The notes beneath the pieces were generated by a model, which was given only the letters and a program-made list of their open reading frames with translations, had not been told where the DNA came from and searched no databases. Source: Labilibaculum sp. K2S (GTDB taxonomy: Bacteria > Bacteroidota > Bacteroidia > Bacteroidales > Marinifilaceae). Taken from it: DNA of 40,941 nucleotides. The DNA is taken from positions 1 through 40,941 of the forward strand of contig NZ_JAUCMW010000021.1 in NCBI RefSeq assembly GCF_030372765.1, in the 5' to 3' direction. Position numbers and translations under genes: made by a program. Shown in pieces: positions 33,297 to 40,941 of this stretch (its first letter is position 1; the number at the start of each line of letters is the position of its first letter).

Positions 33297-34550
33297 ATGT
33301 CGTCACAAATACGAGAAAATTTACAGAAATTATTTGTTTTAGGAATTAGTTATAAGAAAACAGCTCTTGATGTTAGGGGGAAATTTTCATTTACTGAAGA
33401 ACAGCAGGAAAATTTACTGAAAGAGGCAAAAGAAAATCAAATCGATGGATTCGTAGTTCTTTCTACATGTAATCGTACTGAAATCTATGCTCACACAAGC
33501 CAATCGGAGTTTATTACTGATTTATTCCTAAAATACAGCGAAGGTAACCGGGAGGATTTTGATTCCCATGGTTATACTTTATTTGGTAATGATTGTATTC
33601 ACCACTTATATAGAGTTACTTCAGGATTAGATTCTCAGATTATTGGGGATTTTCAAATTGTTGGGCAAGTAAAAAATGCCGTTCAGTTAGCAGAAGAAAT
33701 GGGTATGGTGAACCCATTTTTAAATCGTCTGTTTTCATTTGCCTTTCAGGCAAGTAAAAAAATTAAGACAAATACTGAAATAAGTAAAGGAGCTGCTTCT
33801 GTTTCTCATGCAGCGGTTCAATATATTAAGGATAAGGTTTCAACTTTGGAATCATGCAATTTTTTATTGTATGGAACCGGAGATATAGGGAAAGATACTT
33901 GTGGTAACTTATTGAAGCACATGAATAACCGTTCGTTGACTTTGATAAACAGAACTGAGGCCAAGGCAGAGGCACTTGCCGGCAAGTTTAATGTAAAGTA
34001 TCAACCTGTTAGTAAATTAGTTGAAGAGGTGGAAAAGGCCGAGGTTATTATTGTTGCCACCGGAGCTCCGCAACCTACTTTGTTACCGGAACATTTTAAT
34101 GGGAGTGATCAATGTAAATTAATTTTGGATCTTTCTGTTCCTAGAAATGTTCATCCTGAAATAGATAAGTTAGATCACGTTTTGGTGATTACTGTTGATG
34201 AACTATCAAAACATATCTCAGATGCCATTCAACAAAGAAAAGATTGCATTCCGCAGGCAGAAGGTATAATTTACGGATCGATAAGTGAATTTTACAGCTG
34301 GCTTGAGGTGAAATACTTGTCTCCTGTAATTATTGCTTTAAAAGAGAATTTACAGAAAGTTCAACGGAAAGAGTTGGATTATCACAAAAATAAATTGACT
34401 GATGATGAACTGAAAAAAGTGGAGCACATCACTAGTAACATTGTGAATAAAATTGCCAGAGCATGTATCAATCACTTAAAAGATCATCACAAAAAGCAAT
34501 CAAGTCCAATGGAAACAATAGACATGATTTTTAAAGATTTGGATTCGTAA
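33297..34550 (+). CDS. hemA: Glutamyl-tRNA reductase
   Basis: This is the first committed enzyme of C5-pathway tetrapyrrole synthesis, reducing glutamyl-tRNA to glutamate-1-semialdehyde with NADPH. The catalytic Cys58 is in LSTCNRTEIYA. The conserved block SQIIGDFQIVGQVKNA corresponds to GExQILGQVK of the family. The NADPH domain has LLYGTGDIGKDTCGNLL. The C-terminal dimerisation helices (about 330-417) are present, with a length of 417 residues typical for the family. Two further heme genes follow after a terminator, so hemA may be read partly as its own unit. The lack of ALA synthase fits the C5 route of Bacteroidota. Confidence 0.96.
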   Translation: MSSQIRENLQKLFVLGISYKKTALDVRGKFSFTEEQQENLLKEAKENQIDGFVVLSTCNRTEIYAHTSQSEFITDLFLKYSEGNREDFDSHGYTLFGNDCIHHLYRVTSGLDSQIIGDFQIVGQVKNAVQLAEEMGMVNPFLNRLFSFAFQASKKIKTNTEISKGAASVSHAAVQYIKDKVSTLESCNFLLYGTGDIGKDTCGNLLKHMNNRSLTLINRTEAKAEALAGKFNVKYQPVSKLVEEVEKAEVIIVATGAPQPTLLPEHFNGSDQCKLILDLSVPRNVHPEIDKLDHVLVITVDELSKHISDAIQQRKDCIPQAEGIIYGSISEFYSWLEVKYLSPVIIALKENLQKVQRKELDYHKNKLTDDELKKVEHITSNIVNKIARACINHLKDHHKKQSSPMETIDMIFKDLDS

Positions 34551-34570
34551 AGCCTTGTAAGCTTTCGATA

Positions 34571-34606
34571 AAAAGCTATATAAACCTTGTTTTATATGGC
34601 TTTTTT
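34571..34606 (+). terminator. Terminator between hemA and hemC
   Basis: A 14-bp stem with one T:G pair (34571-34584 with 34591-34604, loop CCTTGT) is followed by T residues to 34606. It suggests that hemA transcripts largely end before hemC. Confidence 0.8.
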
Positions 34607-34658
34607 ATTTCCTGATAAATTATTATTCTAATAATAAACTTCCTGAAAATAGTAAACT

Positions 34659-35585
34659 ATGATTTCTAAAAAGAAAATAGTTGTTGCCACTCGTCCCAGC
34701 TTACTTGCTTACACGCAAACCATGCAAACTGTGGAATTACTGAGAAATGCCAATCCTGAAATTGAATTCGAAGTGAAAAAATTCAGCACTCAAGGTGATC
34801 GGGTGTTAAATCGTTCTCTAACAGAGTTTGGTGGTACTGGTGTGTTTGTAAAGGAGTTGGAACATGCTTTGTTGGAAAATGAAGCAGATATTGCAATTCA
34901 TAGTTTAAAAGATGTTCCGAGTGCACATCCGACGGGTTTGCAATTGGCTGCTTTTCCCGAACGTGAAGATGCACGTGATGTTTTTTTAACCCGTAACGGA
35001 AGTTCCATCGAAGATATGCCGGAAGGATTTGTATTAGGAACCGGAAGTCCAAGAAGAAGGGTTCAATTTGCTAATCTCCGTAAGGATATCGAATTTAAAG
35101 AAATCAGAGGAAACATTGATAGTCGTTTTCAAAAACTTATGGATGGTGAATACGATGCAATTATTTTGGCTGCTGCAGGTTTAAACCGTATGGGTAAAGA
35201 ATATGATGAGAATTTGCTTCTGGATATTGATTTATGCATTCCTGCCATAGGACAAGGTGCAATTGCAATTGAGTGTCGAAGTAACGATCCTGAAACAATT
35301 GCAATACTTCAAAAAGTGAATCATCGCGATACCGAAATTGCAGTTAAAGCCGAACGGGCATTTATGGCTGAAATAGAAGGGGGATGTAAATTTCCTTTGG
35401 CTGCCCATGCTGTTGTTTCAGACAATATTTTGAACATGGTTGCCATTGTAGGTGATTTAAAAACGAACCAGTTCATTGCAGAAGGAATTGAAGTTTCAGT
35501 AGAAAAATCGATTGAGAATGCGAAAGAATTAGCCATTAAGATGAAATCAATTTGTAAAGAAAAAGGAATAAATTTCTATCTTTAA
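34659..35585 (+). CDS. hemC: Hydroxymethylbilane synthase (porphobilinogen deaminase)
   Basis: This enzyme joins four porphobilinogens into hydroxymethylbilane. The dipyrromethane cofactor attachment site is C243 in EIEGGCKFPLAAH. The catalytic Asp is D85 in IHSLKDVPS, and conserved GTGSPRRRVQF (127-137) and EIRGNIDSR (148-156) carry the arginines that hold substrate carboxylates. At 308 residues it has normal length. The usual next gene, hemD, is not present; hemB follows after 81 bp. Confidence 0.96.
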   Translation: MISKKKIVVATRPSLLAYTQTMQTVELLRNANPEIEFEVKKFSTQGDRVLNRSLTEFGGTGVFVKELEHALLENEADIAIHSLKDVPSAHPTGLQLAAFPEREDARDVFLTRNGSSIEDMPEGFVLGTGSPRRRVQFANLRKDIEFKEIRGNIDSRFQKLMDGEYDAIILAAAGLNRMGKEYDENLLLDIDLCIPAIGQGAIAIECRSNDPETIAILQKVNHRDTEIAVKAERAFMAEIEGGCKFPLAAHAVVSDNILNMVAIVGDLKTNQFIAEGIEVSVEKSIENAKELAIKMKSICKEKGINFYL

Positions 35586-35666
35586 TTTTTGGTGATAATT
35601 TATCAAAAAGATTGATATACTTAATTTGACAACTAATTTATACACAAATACAAAAAATACAATATT

Positions 35667-36659
35667 ATGAGTTTAAGACCTCTTTTCCCAGAGACACGAT
35701 TAAGAAGATTGCGTTATAGCAAAGTAGTTCGTAACATGGTTGCAGAAACATCTCTTTCTGTTGATAATTTAATCATGCCCCTTTTTGTTTGTCCGGGAGA
35801 AAATGTTCAAAATCCGATTAAAAGCATGCCGGGAAACAATCAGTTATCGGTAGACATGTTAGTAAAAAAGTGTGGCGAATTATTAGAGTCAGGCGTAAAA
35901 TCAGTATTGCTTTTTGGTATTCCTGAGTCGAAAGATGAAGATGGAACTGTTGCAACTCACGAACATGGTATCGTGCAAAAAGCTACTCGTGCCATTAAGG
36001 AAACTTACCCTGAAATGTATATTATCGCTGATATCTGTAACTGTGAATACACAACTCACGGTCATTGCGGAACTATTGTCGATGGTGATGTTGACAACGA
36101 CCAGACATTGGTGACATTGGCTGCACAGGCTGTTTCTTTGGCTGAAGCAGGAGTTGATATGGTGGCGCCAAGCGATATGATGGATGGTAGAATTGGATAC
36201 ATGAGAAAAGCTTTGGATGGGAATTGTTTCGAGAAAGTGCCGATTATGGCTTATTCTGCGAAATATGCATCTGGATTTTATGGTCCGTTTAGAGATGCGG
36301 CTGATAGCGCACCTAAATTTGGAGATAGATCTACCTACCAAATGGATCCTAGAAATAGCGATGAAGCCATTCGTGAAGTGGAAATGGATATTGCTGAAGG
36401 AGCTGATATTGTAATGGTAAAGCCTGCGATGAGTTATCTTGATGTGATTTACAGAGTGAAAAATGAATTTAATATTCCTGTGGCGGCCTATAATGTAAGT
36501 GGTGAGTTCTCTATGGTGAAAGCTGCAGAAGCTAACGATTGGATTGATGGTAAACGCGTAATGATGGAAATTATGACTTCAATCAGAAGAGCTGGAGCAG
36601 ATATCATTATTACTTATCATGCCAAAGAAGTTGCTGATATTTTAAATGGCAGGATGTAA
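35667..36659 (+). CDS. hemB: Delta-aminolevulinic acid dehydratase (porphobilinogen synthase)
   Basis: This enzyme condenses two ALA molecules to porphobilinogen. Schiff-base lysines are K199 (MAYSAKYAS) and K252 (MVKPAMSYLD). The metal site is of the zinc-cysteine type: C124, C126 and C134 in DICNCEYTTHGHCG, rather than the Asp-rich Mg type. The length of 330 residues is normal. The gene ends in a weak stem before hemE. Confidence 0.97.
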   Translation: MSLRPLFPETRLRRLRYSKVVRNMVAETSLSVDNLIMPLFVCPGENVQNPIKSMPGNNQLSVDMLVKKCGELLESGVKSVLLFGIPESKDEDGTVATHEHGIVQKATRAIKETYPEMYIIADICNCEYTTHGHCGTIVDGDVDNDQTLVTLAAQAVSLAEAGVDMVAPSDMMDGRIGYMRKALDGNCFEKVPIMAYSAKYASGFYGPFRDAADSAPKFGDRSTYQMDPRNSDEAIREVEMDIAEGADIVMVKPAMSYLDVIYRVKNEFNIPVAAYNVSGEFSMVKAAEANDWIDGKRVMMEIMTSIRRAGADIIITYHAKEVADILNGRM

Positions 36660-36660
36660 A

Positions 36661-36700
36661 TTGCCAACGGGTATTCATTTTTAATCGATGGCAAATTTTT
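36661..36700 (+). terminator. Possible weak terminator between hemB and hemE
   Basis: TTGCCA (36661-36666) pairs with TGGCAA (36689-36694), with a 22-nt loop followed by a T run (36695-36701). The long loop lowers confidence. Confidence 0.45.
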
Positions 36701-36748
36701 TACGTTTACTATTCTAATTACTATTAACAATTTACCGATTATCAGCAT

Positions 36749-37780
36749 ATGAGTCAATCAATTTTTTTAGATACAATTAACGGAATTAAGAGAGAGAGAC
36801 CACCCGTGTGGTTCATGCGTCAGGCGGGCAGGGTACTTCCTTCCTACATGAAATTGCGTGAGAAATATGGTTTTAAAGAAATGATGGAGAATCCGGAATT
36901 GGCGGCTCAGGTTACTTTGTTACCAATTCATGATTTGGGGGTTGATGCTGCTATTTTGTTTTCTGATATTTTGGTGATTCCTGAAGCTTTAGGAATGGAA
37001 TTGAGCTTTGAGGGGAAAGGACCAAGTTTTGCAACAGCATTAAAAGATGTTGCGGATCCTCTGTCATTTTTATCCGACAAGCCTGAAAAACTTGAGCATA
37101 TTTATAAAGCTATTGACCGCATTTTAGAGACCAAACCAAACGAGATTCCATTAATTGGATTTTGTGGAGGTCCTTTAACTACTTTGTGTTACATGTATCA
37201 AGGTTTCAGTCGAAATCAGAATTTCCCTGATTTTGTTCCTGCGATCTATCGTGATAAAGCACTAATGAAGAAGGTGGTTGCTAAAATTACAGAGATGAGT
37301 ATTCACTATGCGTTAAAGCAAGTTGAACATGGAGTTAAGGCATTTCAATTATTTGAGACTCACGCTGGATTGATTCCTGTTGAATTGTATAAAGAGGTTT
37401 TCTTACCATCAGTTAAAGCGATTTTAGGTGCAGTTCGTGAAACAGGAGTGAAGACCATCTACCTGCCAAAAGGATTGGGAACTGGTATCAATATAGTGAA
37501 CTACGATTTGTGCGATTGTGTAAGTGTTGATTGGCAAATGCCATTGCATGAGGTGAGAGGAATTGTTGGCGAAGAGATGATTCTGCAAGGGAACTTCGAT
37601 CCTCGTATATTGGAGGCTACACCACAAGCTATCGATCATGAATTTGAATACTTCCTGAATTATGGTAGAAAAGATCACAAATGGATCTTCAATTTGGGAC
37701 ATGGGCTATTGCCTTCAATACCGGTTGAGAATGTGGAGTATCTTGTGAAAAAGGTGAAAGAGTCTGATTGGGGAAGATAA
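36749..37780 (+). CDS. hemE: Uroporphyrinogen decarboxylase
   Basis: This enzyme decarboxylates the four acetate side chains of uroporphyrinogen III to give coproporphyrinogen III. Signature stretches are PPVWFMRQAGRVLPSYMKLR (residues 18-37), with the substrate-binding arginines, AAILFSDILVIPEALGM with the catalytic Asp, and the C-terminal FNLGHGLLPSIPVENV. At 343 residues it has the family length. It is the last gene of the heme cluster and is closed by a strong terminator. Confidence 0.97.
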   Translation: MSQSIFLDTINGIKRERPPVWFMRQAGRVLPSYMKLREKYGFKEMMENPELAAQVTLLPIHDLGVDAAILFSDILVIPEALGMELSFEGKGPSFATALKDVADPLSFLSDKPEKLEHIYKAIDRILETKPNEIPLIGFCGGPLTTLCYMYQGFSRNQNFPDFVPAIYRDKALMKKVVAKITEMSIHYALKQVEHGVKAFQLFETHAGLIPVELYKEVFLPSVKAILGAVRETGVKTIYLPKGLGTGINIVNYDLCDCVSVDWQMPLHEVRGIVGEEMILQGNFDPRILEATPQAIDHEFEYFLNYGRKDHKWIFNLGHGLLPSIPVENVEYLVKKVKESDWGR

Positions 37781-37803
37781 ATTCTCGAATGAAAATATAG
37801 AAT

Positions 37804-37830
37804 GAGGTGTCAGTATTGGCACCTCTTTTT
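37804..37830 (+). terminator. Rho-independent terminator after hemE
   Basis: An 8-bp stem GAGGTGTC/GGCACCTC (one T:G pair) at 37804-37811 and 37818-37825 has a 6-nt loop and is followed by five T. Confidence 0.85.
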
Positions 37831-37959
37831 GTTTGGATTTAAATTAAACAAATTGGAGCTTACTGAATAATTCGGTTTGTATCAGTAGTTGATTTTAAAA
37901 CAAATTAATTTTATGTTGAAAAACTTACCGGGTAGTTAGGAATGGGTTTTTATGATTTC

Positions 37960-37967
37960 TACTTTTG
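37960..37967 (+). promoter_or_regulatory. Candidate -7 element for the dehydratase-like gene
   Basis: TACTTTTG matches TAnnTTTG and lies 30 bp before the ATG at 37998. It supports that ATG rather than the in-frame TTG at 37965, which overlaps the box. Confidence 0.5.
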
Positions 37968-37997
37968 CAACCGAAAATCAATAAAAATAGAATAACA

Positions 37998-39272
37998 ATG
38001 GCAGATTATACAAAAATGTGGACTGATCTTGGCTTAAACCTTGATAATCATGATGCTTTACTGGAGAATTTAGGTGGCGCGTACCAATCCATTTTCATGT
38101 TGCAGGAACATCGTCCGGAAGGAATGGGATATTTCGATTTTGTGATGAGCGAAGCTCACGGGTTAAGAATTCAGGAGTTGCGTGATGAGCAGGAGGCAGG
38201 ACGAAAGATAATTGGTTCTTTTTGTGTTTTCGTACCTGAAGAGCTTGTACTTGCAGCAGGTTGTACATCTGTTGGATTGTGTGCCGGAGCTGATTTTGCT
38301 CAGGAAGAAGTTGAGAAGGTACTGCCTCGTAATACTTGTTCGTTAATCAAATCATTCTTTGGTTTCAAATTAGGTAAGGTTTGTCCTTATATGGAAGTTT
38401 CAGACCTTATTGTAGGTGAGAATACCTGCGATGGAAAGAAAAAATCATTCGAGATATTTAGTCAGATGGTGCCAAATTTCTTTCAAATGGATCTTCCTCA
38501 GAACAAGGCTCCGATGGCAAGGAAATTATTAAAGCATGAATATGAGGCTTTTGTTGCTAAGTTAGAGGAAATGACAGGCAAAAGAATCGGCGTGGAAGAT
38601 TTGAAACAAGGAATTGCTACCGTAAATGCAAAGCGAAATGCATTAGCTCGTCTGTCTAAACTTCGTATGGCCAATCCAAGTCCGATTTCAGGTTTAGATG
38701 CGTTATTAATTAACCAAATTGCCTTTCTGGATAATCCTGTTCGTTTTACCGAGAAGGTTAATGTTTTATGTGATGAATTGGAATTGCTTGTAAAAGAAAA
38801 TAAAGGCGTAAAAGTTGAAAACGCTCCTCGTGTTGTAATTTCCGGTTGTCCTATGGCAATTCCAAATTGGAAAGTTCCTGCTGTAATCGAAGCTACAGGG
38901 GCTGTAATTGTTGGCGAAGAATCATGTATTGGTGAGCGCGGTCAGCGAAATACAACCGACGATTCTGCAGATACAGTTGATGGTCTTATTGATGCGGTTG
39001 TTGATCGTTATTTTAAAATTGATTGTGCAGTATTTACACCAAATCAGGAGCGCGTAGAGCACATCAAAGAAATGGCTAAAAATACGAATGCCGACGGTGT
39101 GATTCATTATGGACTTCAATTCTGTCAGCCTTATATCATGGAATCTTTCTCCGTAGAAAAATCTTTAGAAAAAGATGGTGTTTCTGTGTTGAGACTTGAG
39201 ACTGATTACAGTCAGGAAGATATGGGACAATTGTCAACTCGTGTAGAAGCATTTGTTGAAATAATAAAATGA
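37998..39272 (+). CDS. 2-hydroxyacyl-CoA dehydratase-like (HgdB/BcrC family) iron-sulfur protein, possibly double-cubane type
   Basis: This is a 424-residue protein of the HgdB/FldB/BcrC/BadD superfamily, whose members perform ATP-driven, low-potential reductions using iron-sulfur clusters. Start at ATG 37998 (MADYTKMWTDLG). Many cysteines occur at positions expected for cluster ligands, including C76, C89, C114, C129, C144, C284, C310 and C376. Characteristic stretches are GSFCVFVPEELVLAAGC, NTCSLIKSFFGF, ISGCPM and YGLQFCQPY. Only one such subunit is present and it is followed by an activator ATPase gene. That matches the stand-alone double-cubane-cluster proteins (YjiM-like) better than the heterodimeric acyl-CoA dehydratases, which need two subunits. 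Physiological substrate unknown. Confidence 0.82.
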   Translation: MADYTKMWTDLGLNLDNHDALLENLGGAYQSIFMLQEHRPEGMGYFDFVMSEAHGLRIQELRDEQEAGRKIIGSFCVFVPEELVLAAGCTSVGLCAGADFAQEEVEKVLPRNTCSLIKSFFGFKLGKVCPYMEVSDLIVGENTCDGKKKSFEIFSQMVPNFFQMDLPQNKAPMARKLLKHEYEAFVAKLEEMTGKRIGVEDLKQGIATVNAKRNALARLSKLRMANPSPISGLDALLINQIAFLDNPVRFTEKVNVLCDELELLVKENKGVKVENAPRVVISGCPMAIPNWKVPAVIEATGAVIVGEESCIGERGQRNTTDDSADTVDGLIDAVVDRYFKIDCAVFTPNQERVEHIKEMAKNTNADGVIHYGLQFCQPYIMESFSVEKSLEKDGVSVLRLETDYSQEDMGQLSTRVEAFVEIIK

Positions 39273-39286
39273 ATAGAATTGAAATA

Positions 39287-39323
39287 AAAAAAACTGAGAG
39301 GTTGCTGCGTTCTCAGTTTTTTT
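39287..39323 (+). terminator. Terminator between the dehydratase-like and activator genes
   Basis: A long stem ending ACTGAGA/TCTCAGT (39293-39299, 39311-39317), extended by A/T pairs to 39287 and 39323, has an 11-nt loop and a T run. The activator gene starts only 35 bp later, so it may be expressed at a lower level by read-through. Confidence 0.75.
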
Positions 39324-39357
39324 ATTTGCATCAAAAATAAGATACAAAATTATTGGA

Positions 39358-40104
39358 ATGAGACATGCCGGAATAGATATTGGCTCCAGAAGTATTGAGC
39401 TGGTTGTAATTGAAGATGGTAAGGTTGTTGTGAGTAGGCAGTCTGAATCTGGTTACAATCCGGTTGAGCGTGTTCATGAATTAATTGCTGATATTTCGTT
39501 CGATAAGGTGATGGCAACGGGTTATGGCCGGGCAAGTCTTGAGATTGCCTTCGATTATCCGACCATAACGGAGATTAAAGCATATGGAACAGGAGCAGCA
39601 GCATTACATCCAGGAGTTCGGGGAATTCTTGATATTGGAGGGCAGGATACCAAGGTTATTTCTTTGAATGAAAATGGAAAAGTGTTTAAGTTTGAGATGA
39701 ATGATAAATGTGCTGCGGGCACGGGTAAATTTCTTGAATTGATGGAAGCAAGTCTAGGTTATCAGCAAAATACCCTTGGTTTGGAAGCATTAAAAGGACA
39801 GGAGGGAATAGAAATTAACAGCATGTGTGCCGTATTTGCAGAGTCGGAGGTTACTTCTCTTTTGGCGAAAGGTTGTCTGCGGGCTGATATTGCATTGGCT
39901 GTTCATCAATCGGTGTGTCGCCGTGCTGTTGGAATGATTAAACGTCAGGATTTAAAAACTCCAATTTTATTTGCCGGTGGTGTTGCGAATAATGTATGTA
40001 TGATACATCTCTTGAAACAGACTTTGGGAGATGATCTGATTATTCCAACATCTCCTCAGTTTGTAGGTGCATACGGAGCCGCTGTTTTAGCAGGATTTTT
40101 ATAA
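39358..40104 (+). CDS. BadF/BadG/HgdC-type ATPase activator with bridging [4Fe-4S] cluster
   Basis: This is a 248-residue activator (reductase) of the ASKHA fold. It uses ATP hydrolysis to push electrons into the partner iron-sulfur protein. The phosphate loops are GIDIGSRSIELVV (5-17) and ILDIGGQDTKV (90-100). The cluster ligands contributed by each monomer of the dimer are C118 (NDKCAAGTGKFLE) and C157 (NSMCAVFAESEV). The adenosine motif LFAGGVANN (204-212) is present. The length is that of HgdC and YjiL-type activators. It directly follows the HgdB-like gene, so the two form a functional pair. Confidence 0.93.
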   Translation: MRHAGIDIGSRSIELVVIEDGKVVVSRQSESGYNPVERVHELIADISFDKVMATGYGRASLEIAFDYPTITEIKAYGTGAAALHPGVRGILDIGGQDTKVISLNENGKVFKFEMNDKCAAGTGKFLELMEASLGYQQNTLGLEALKGQEGIEINSMCAVFAESEVTSLLAKGCLRADIALAVHQSVCRRAVGMIKRQDLKTPILFAGGVANNVCMIHLLKQTLGDDLIIPTSPQFVGAYGAAVLAGFL

Positions 40105-40113
40105 AAAGACAAG

Positions 40114-40136
40114 AAAGCCACCTGTAGGTGGCTTTT
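40114..40136 (+). terminator. Terminator after the activator gene, possibly bidirectional
   Basis: A perfect 9-bp stem AAAGCCACC/GGTGGCTTT (40114-40122, 40127-40135) has a TGTA loop and a short T run. It lies between convergent genes. Confidence 0.8.
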
Positions 40137-40157
40137 GTAATTGTTTGAAATAAGGAA

Positions 40158-40556
40158 TTACCTGTATTCCTTTTTTTCGAATTGTTTTAGTTTATCAATG
40201 TCACGTTGAAATCTTTCCATTAAATCTTCCGAAAAAGAATTAATCAATTTGTGTTCCTTTGCTGTCATTCCATCAGAGGCATCAGCAACAATCTTCATGG
40301 CGGTAATGAATTCATCGTATTGTGGAGCCGGGCCATATACATGACAAAAATTAATCACCTTATTATAGATTTCTTCAACTGAAGAGTTGTGCGATTCCTC
40401 AAACTCAAACGACCATAATATTTCAGAGCCAAGAGCATGATTTTTAAATAGTTGTGTAAGAGTTTCTTTTTCTTCTTTCTTAATCACTCCATCTGCTTTT
40501 GCCAGGGCATACAGCAATTCTCCAAATACTTCGTATAATTTTTCTTCCTTTCTCAT
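40158..40556 (-). CDS. TerB-like (tellurite resistance/DjlA N-terminal) domain protein
   Basis: This is a small cytoplasmic helical protein, 132 residues, starting at ATG 40556 (MRKEEKLYEVFGELLYALA). The segment LLYALAKADGVIKKEEKETL is the TerB signature, in which acidic residues after the first helix resemble a metal-binding loop. A second helical block (VADASDGMTAKEHKLINSF) echoes it, as in the duplicated TerB fold. The upstream extension of the frame to 40730 is not used, because it overlaps the end of the next gene and looks non-coding. Its role is unknown, and no ter genes are near. Confidence 0.72.
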   Translation of the reverse strand: MRKEEKLYEVFGELLYALAKADGVIKKEEKETLTQLFKNHALGSEILWSFEFEESHNSSVEEIYNKVINFCHVYGPAPQYDEFITAMKIVADASDGMTAKEHKLINSFSEDLMERFQRDIDKLKQFEKKEYR

Positions 40557-40644
40557 GGCATATCTTTTAAGGTAGATACCAAATTTCACAAATTGTCCAT
40601 AGTCTAAGTTACTACAATTGAGTGAGAATTGTGTAAAGAAATCC

Positions 40645-40941
40645 TTACTCGATAAGAGAATTAGATACATTAATTTTTGTGTCACTGTGCATAGAGATGC
40701 TTGGGTAAACCGGATACCAGGAGTCTCCAATATTGTCTTTAATTACTGAATCGTCAATTCGAATATTCCCGGAATGGTCATTGGTGACAAAGAAAATTGC
40801 TGAACCATGTGTATTTACTTCATTTTGTTCTATGAGAGTTCCTTGTATATCAAGAGTCATTGTATTTCCATCATTATAAATGGCACCGCCACTTCCACCT
40901 CCGGAAGTACCACTTTGTGATGGATTTCCTCCATTTCCAAT
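40645..40941 (-). CDS. C-terminus of a right-handed beta-helix (probable surface or secreted) protein, truncated by window edge
   Basis: The frame is open on the minus strand from the window end to a stop at 40647-40645; 98 residues are visible. The visible part begins in a Gly/Ser-rich stretch (SGGGSGGAIYNDGN), then shows beta-helix rungs: LDIQGTLIEQNEV, IRIDDSVIKDNIG and INVSNSLIE. The ATG at 40860 is internal. Proteins with GGAIYN-type rungs are usually large polymorphic outer-membrane or adhesin-like proteins. No C-terminal sorting domain is seen, since the protein ends right after the last rung. Confidence 0.7.
   Translation of the reverse strand: MGNGGNPSQSGTSGGGSGGAIYNDGNTMTLDIQGTLIEQNEVNTHGSAIFFVTNDHSGNIRIDDSVIKDNIGDSWYPVYPSISMHSDTKINVSNSLIE

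Noticed and set aside
35901..36341. 146-codon antisense frame inside hemB
   Set aside because: The sense strand encodes the catalytic core of hemB; the antisense product is His/Ser-rich and has no family features.
40557..40730. N-terminal extension of the TerB-like frame
   Set aside because: It overlaps the end of the beta-helix gene, lacks TerB-like composition, and a good ATG with the family's start lies at 40556.
1..40941. tRNA, rRNA, CRISPR arrays, integrase or phage genes
   Set aside because: I looked for typical clover-leaf ends, conserved rRNA stretches, spacer-repeat patterns and integrase or phage protein motifs and saw none.

Overview
The window looks like chromosomal DNA of a low-GC Bacteroidota. 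The evidence is candidate promoter -7 boxes of the TAnnTTTG type, weak Shine-Dalgarno signals, SPII lipoprotein leaders, LytS/LytTR signalling, DUF6268-like protein debris and a large pectin-degrading gene set. A free-living, probably marine and at least partly anaerobic member of the Marinilabiliales/Bacteroidales is my best guess. That placement is inference, because no rRNA or tRNA gene is present.

Region 1 (1-3230) is accessory. It holds the 3' part of an IS91-family transposase, a soluble hybrid histidine kinase whose coiled coil is built from four 63-bp tandem repeats, a near-perfect inverted repeat flanking that kinase, and two tandem copies of a palindromic intergenic repeat.

Region 2 (3231-14330) is a pectin utilisation locus. 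Eight exported enzymes lie on the minus strand: GH28-like with a PepSY-like tail, PL10, a BNR/Asp-box protein, GH43, CE8 pectinesterase, CE12 esterase, GH140 apiosidase-like and a second CE12. No SusC/SusD pair, HTCS or ECF sigma/anti-sigma pair is visible beside them. Instead, a divergent gene encodes a winged-helix protein with one membrane span and a periplasmic domain, a ToxR/CadC-like layout. The 145-bp divergent promoter carries three direct repeats with an exact 10-bp period. I think this is the most interesting possible undescribed system here.

Region 3 (14331-29340) holds two tripartite RND efflux systems. The first (outer-membrane factor, pump, adaptor) lies behind a MarR/GbsR-type regulator with a near-perfect 26-bp palindrome at its promoter. 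The second (adaptor, pump, outer-membrane factor) is divergent from a LytS/LytTR two-component pair. It is followed by a broken outer-membrane protein gene and a strong terminator.

Region 4 (29341-33300) is a set of single genes: a PHP phosphoesterase fused to two ACT domains, an unknown helical protein, a small ABM-like protein and a short-chain dehydrogenase/epimerase-like protein.

Region 5 (33297-40104) is the early tetrapyrrole pathway, hemA-hemC-hemB-hemE without hemD, with hairpin terminators between several genes. It is followed by a 2-hydroxyacyl-CoA dehydratase-like (possibly double-cubane-cluster) protein and its BadF/HgdC-type ATPase activator. The end of the window holds a TerB-like gene and the C-terminus of a beta-helix surface protein that runs off the edge.

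All family names come from reading motifs by eye; no database search was run.
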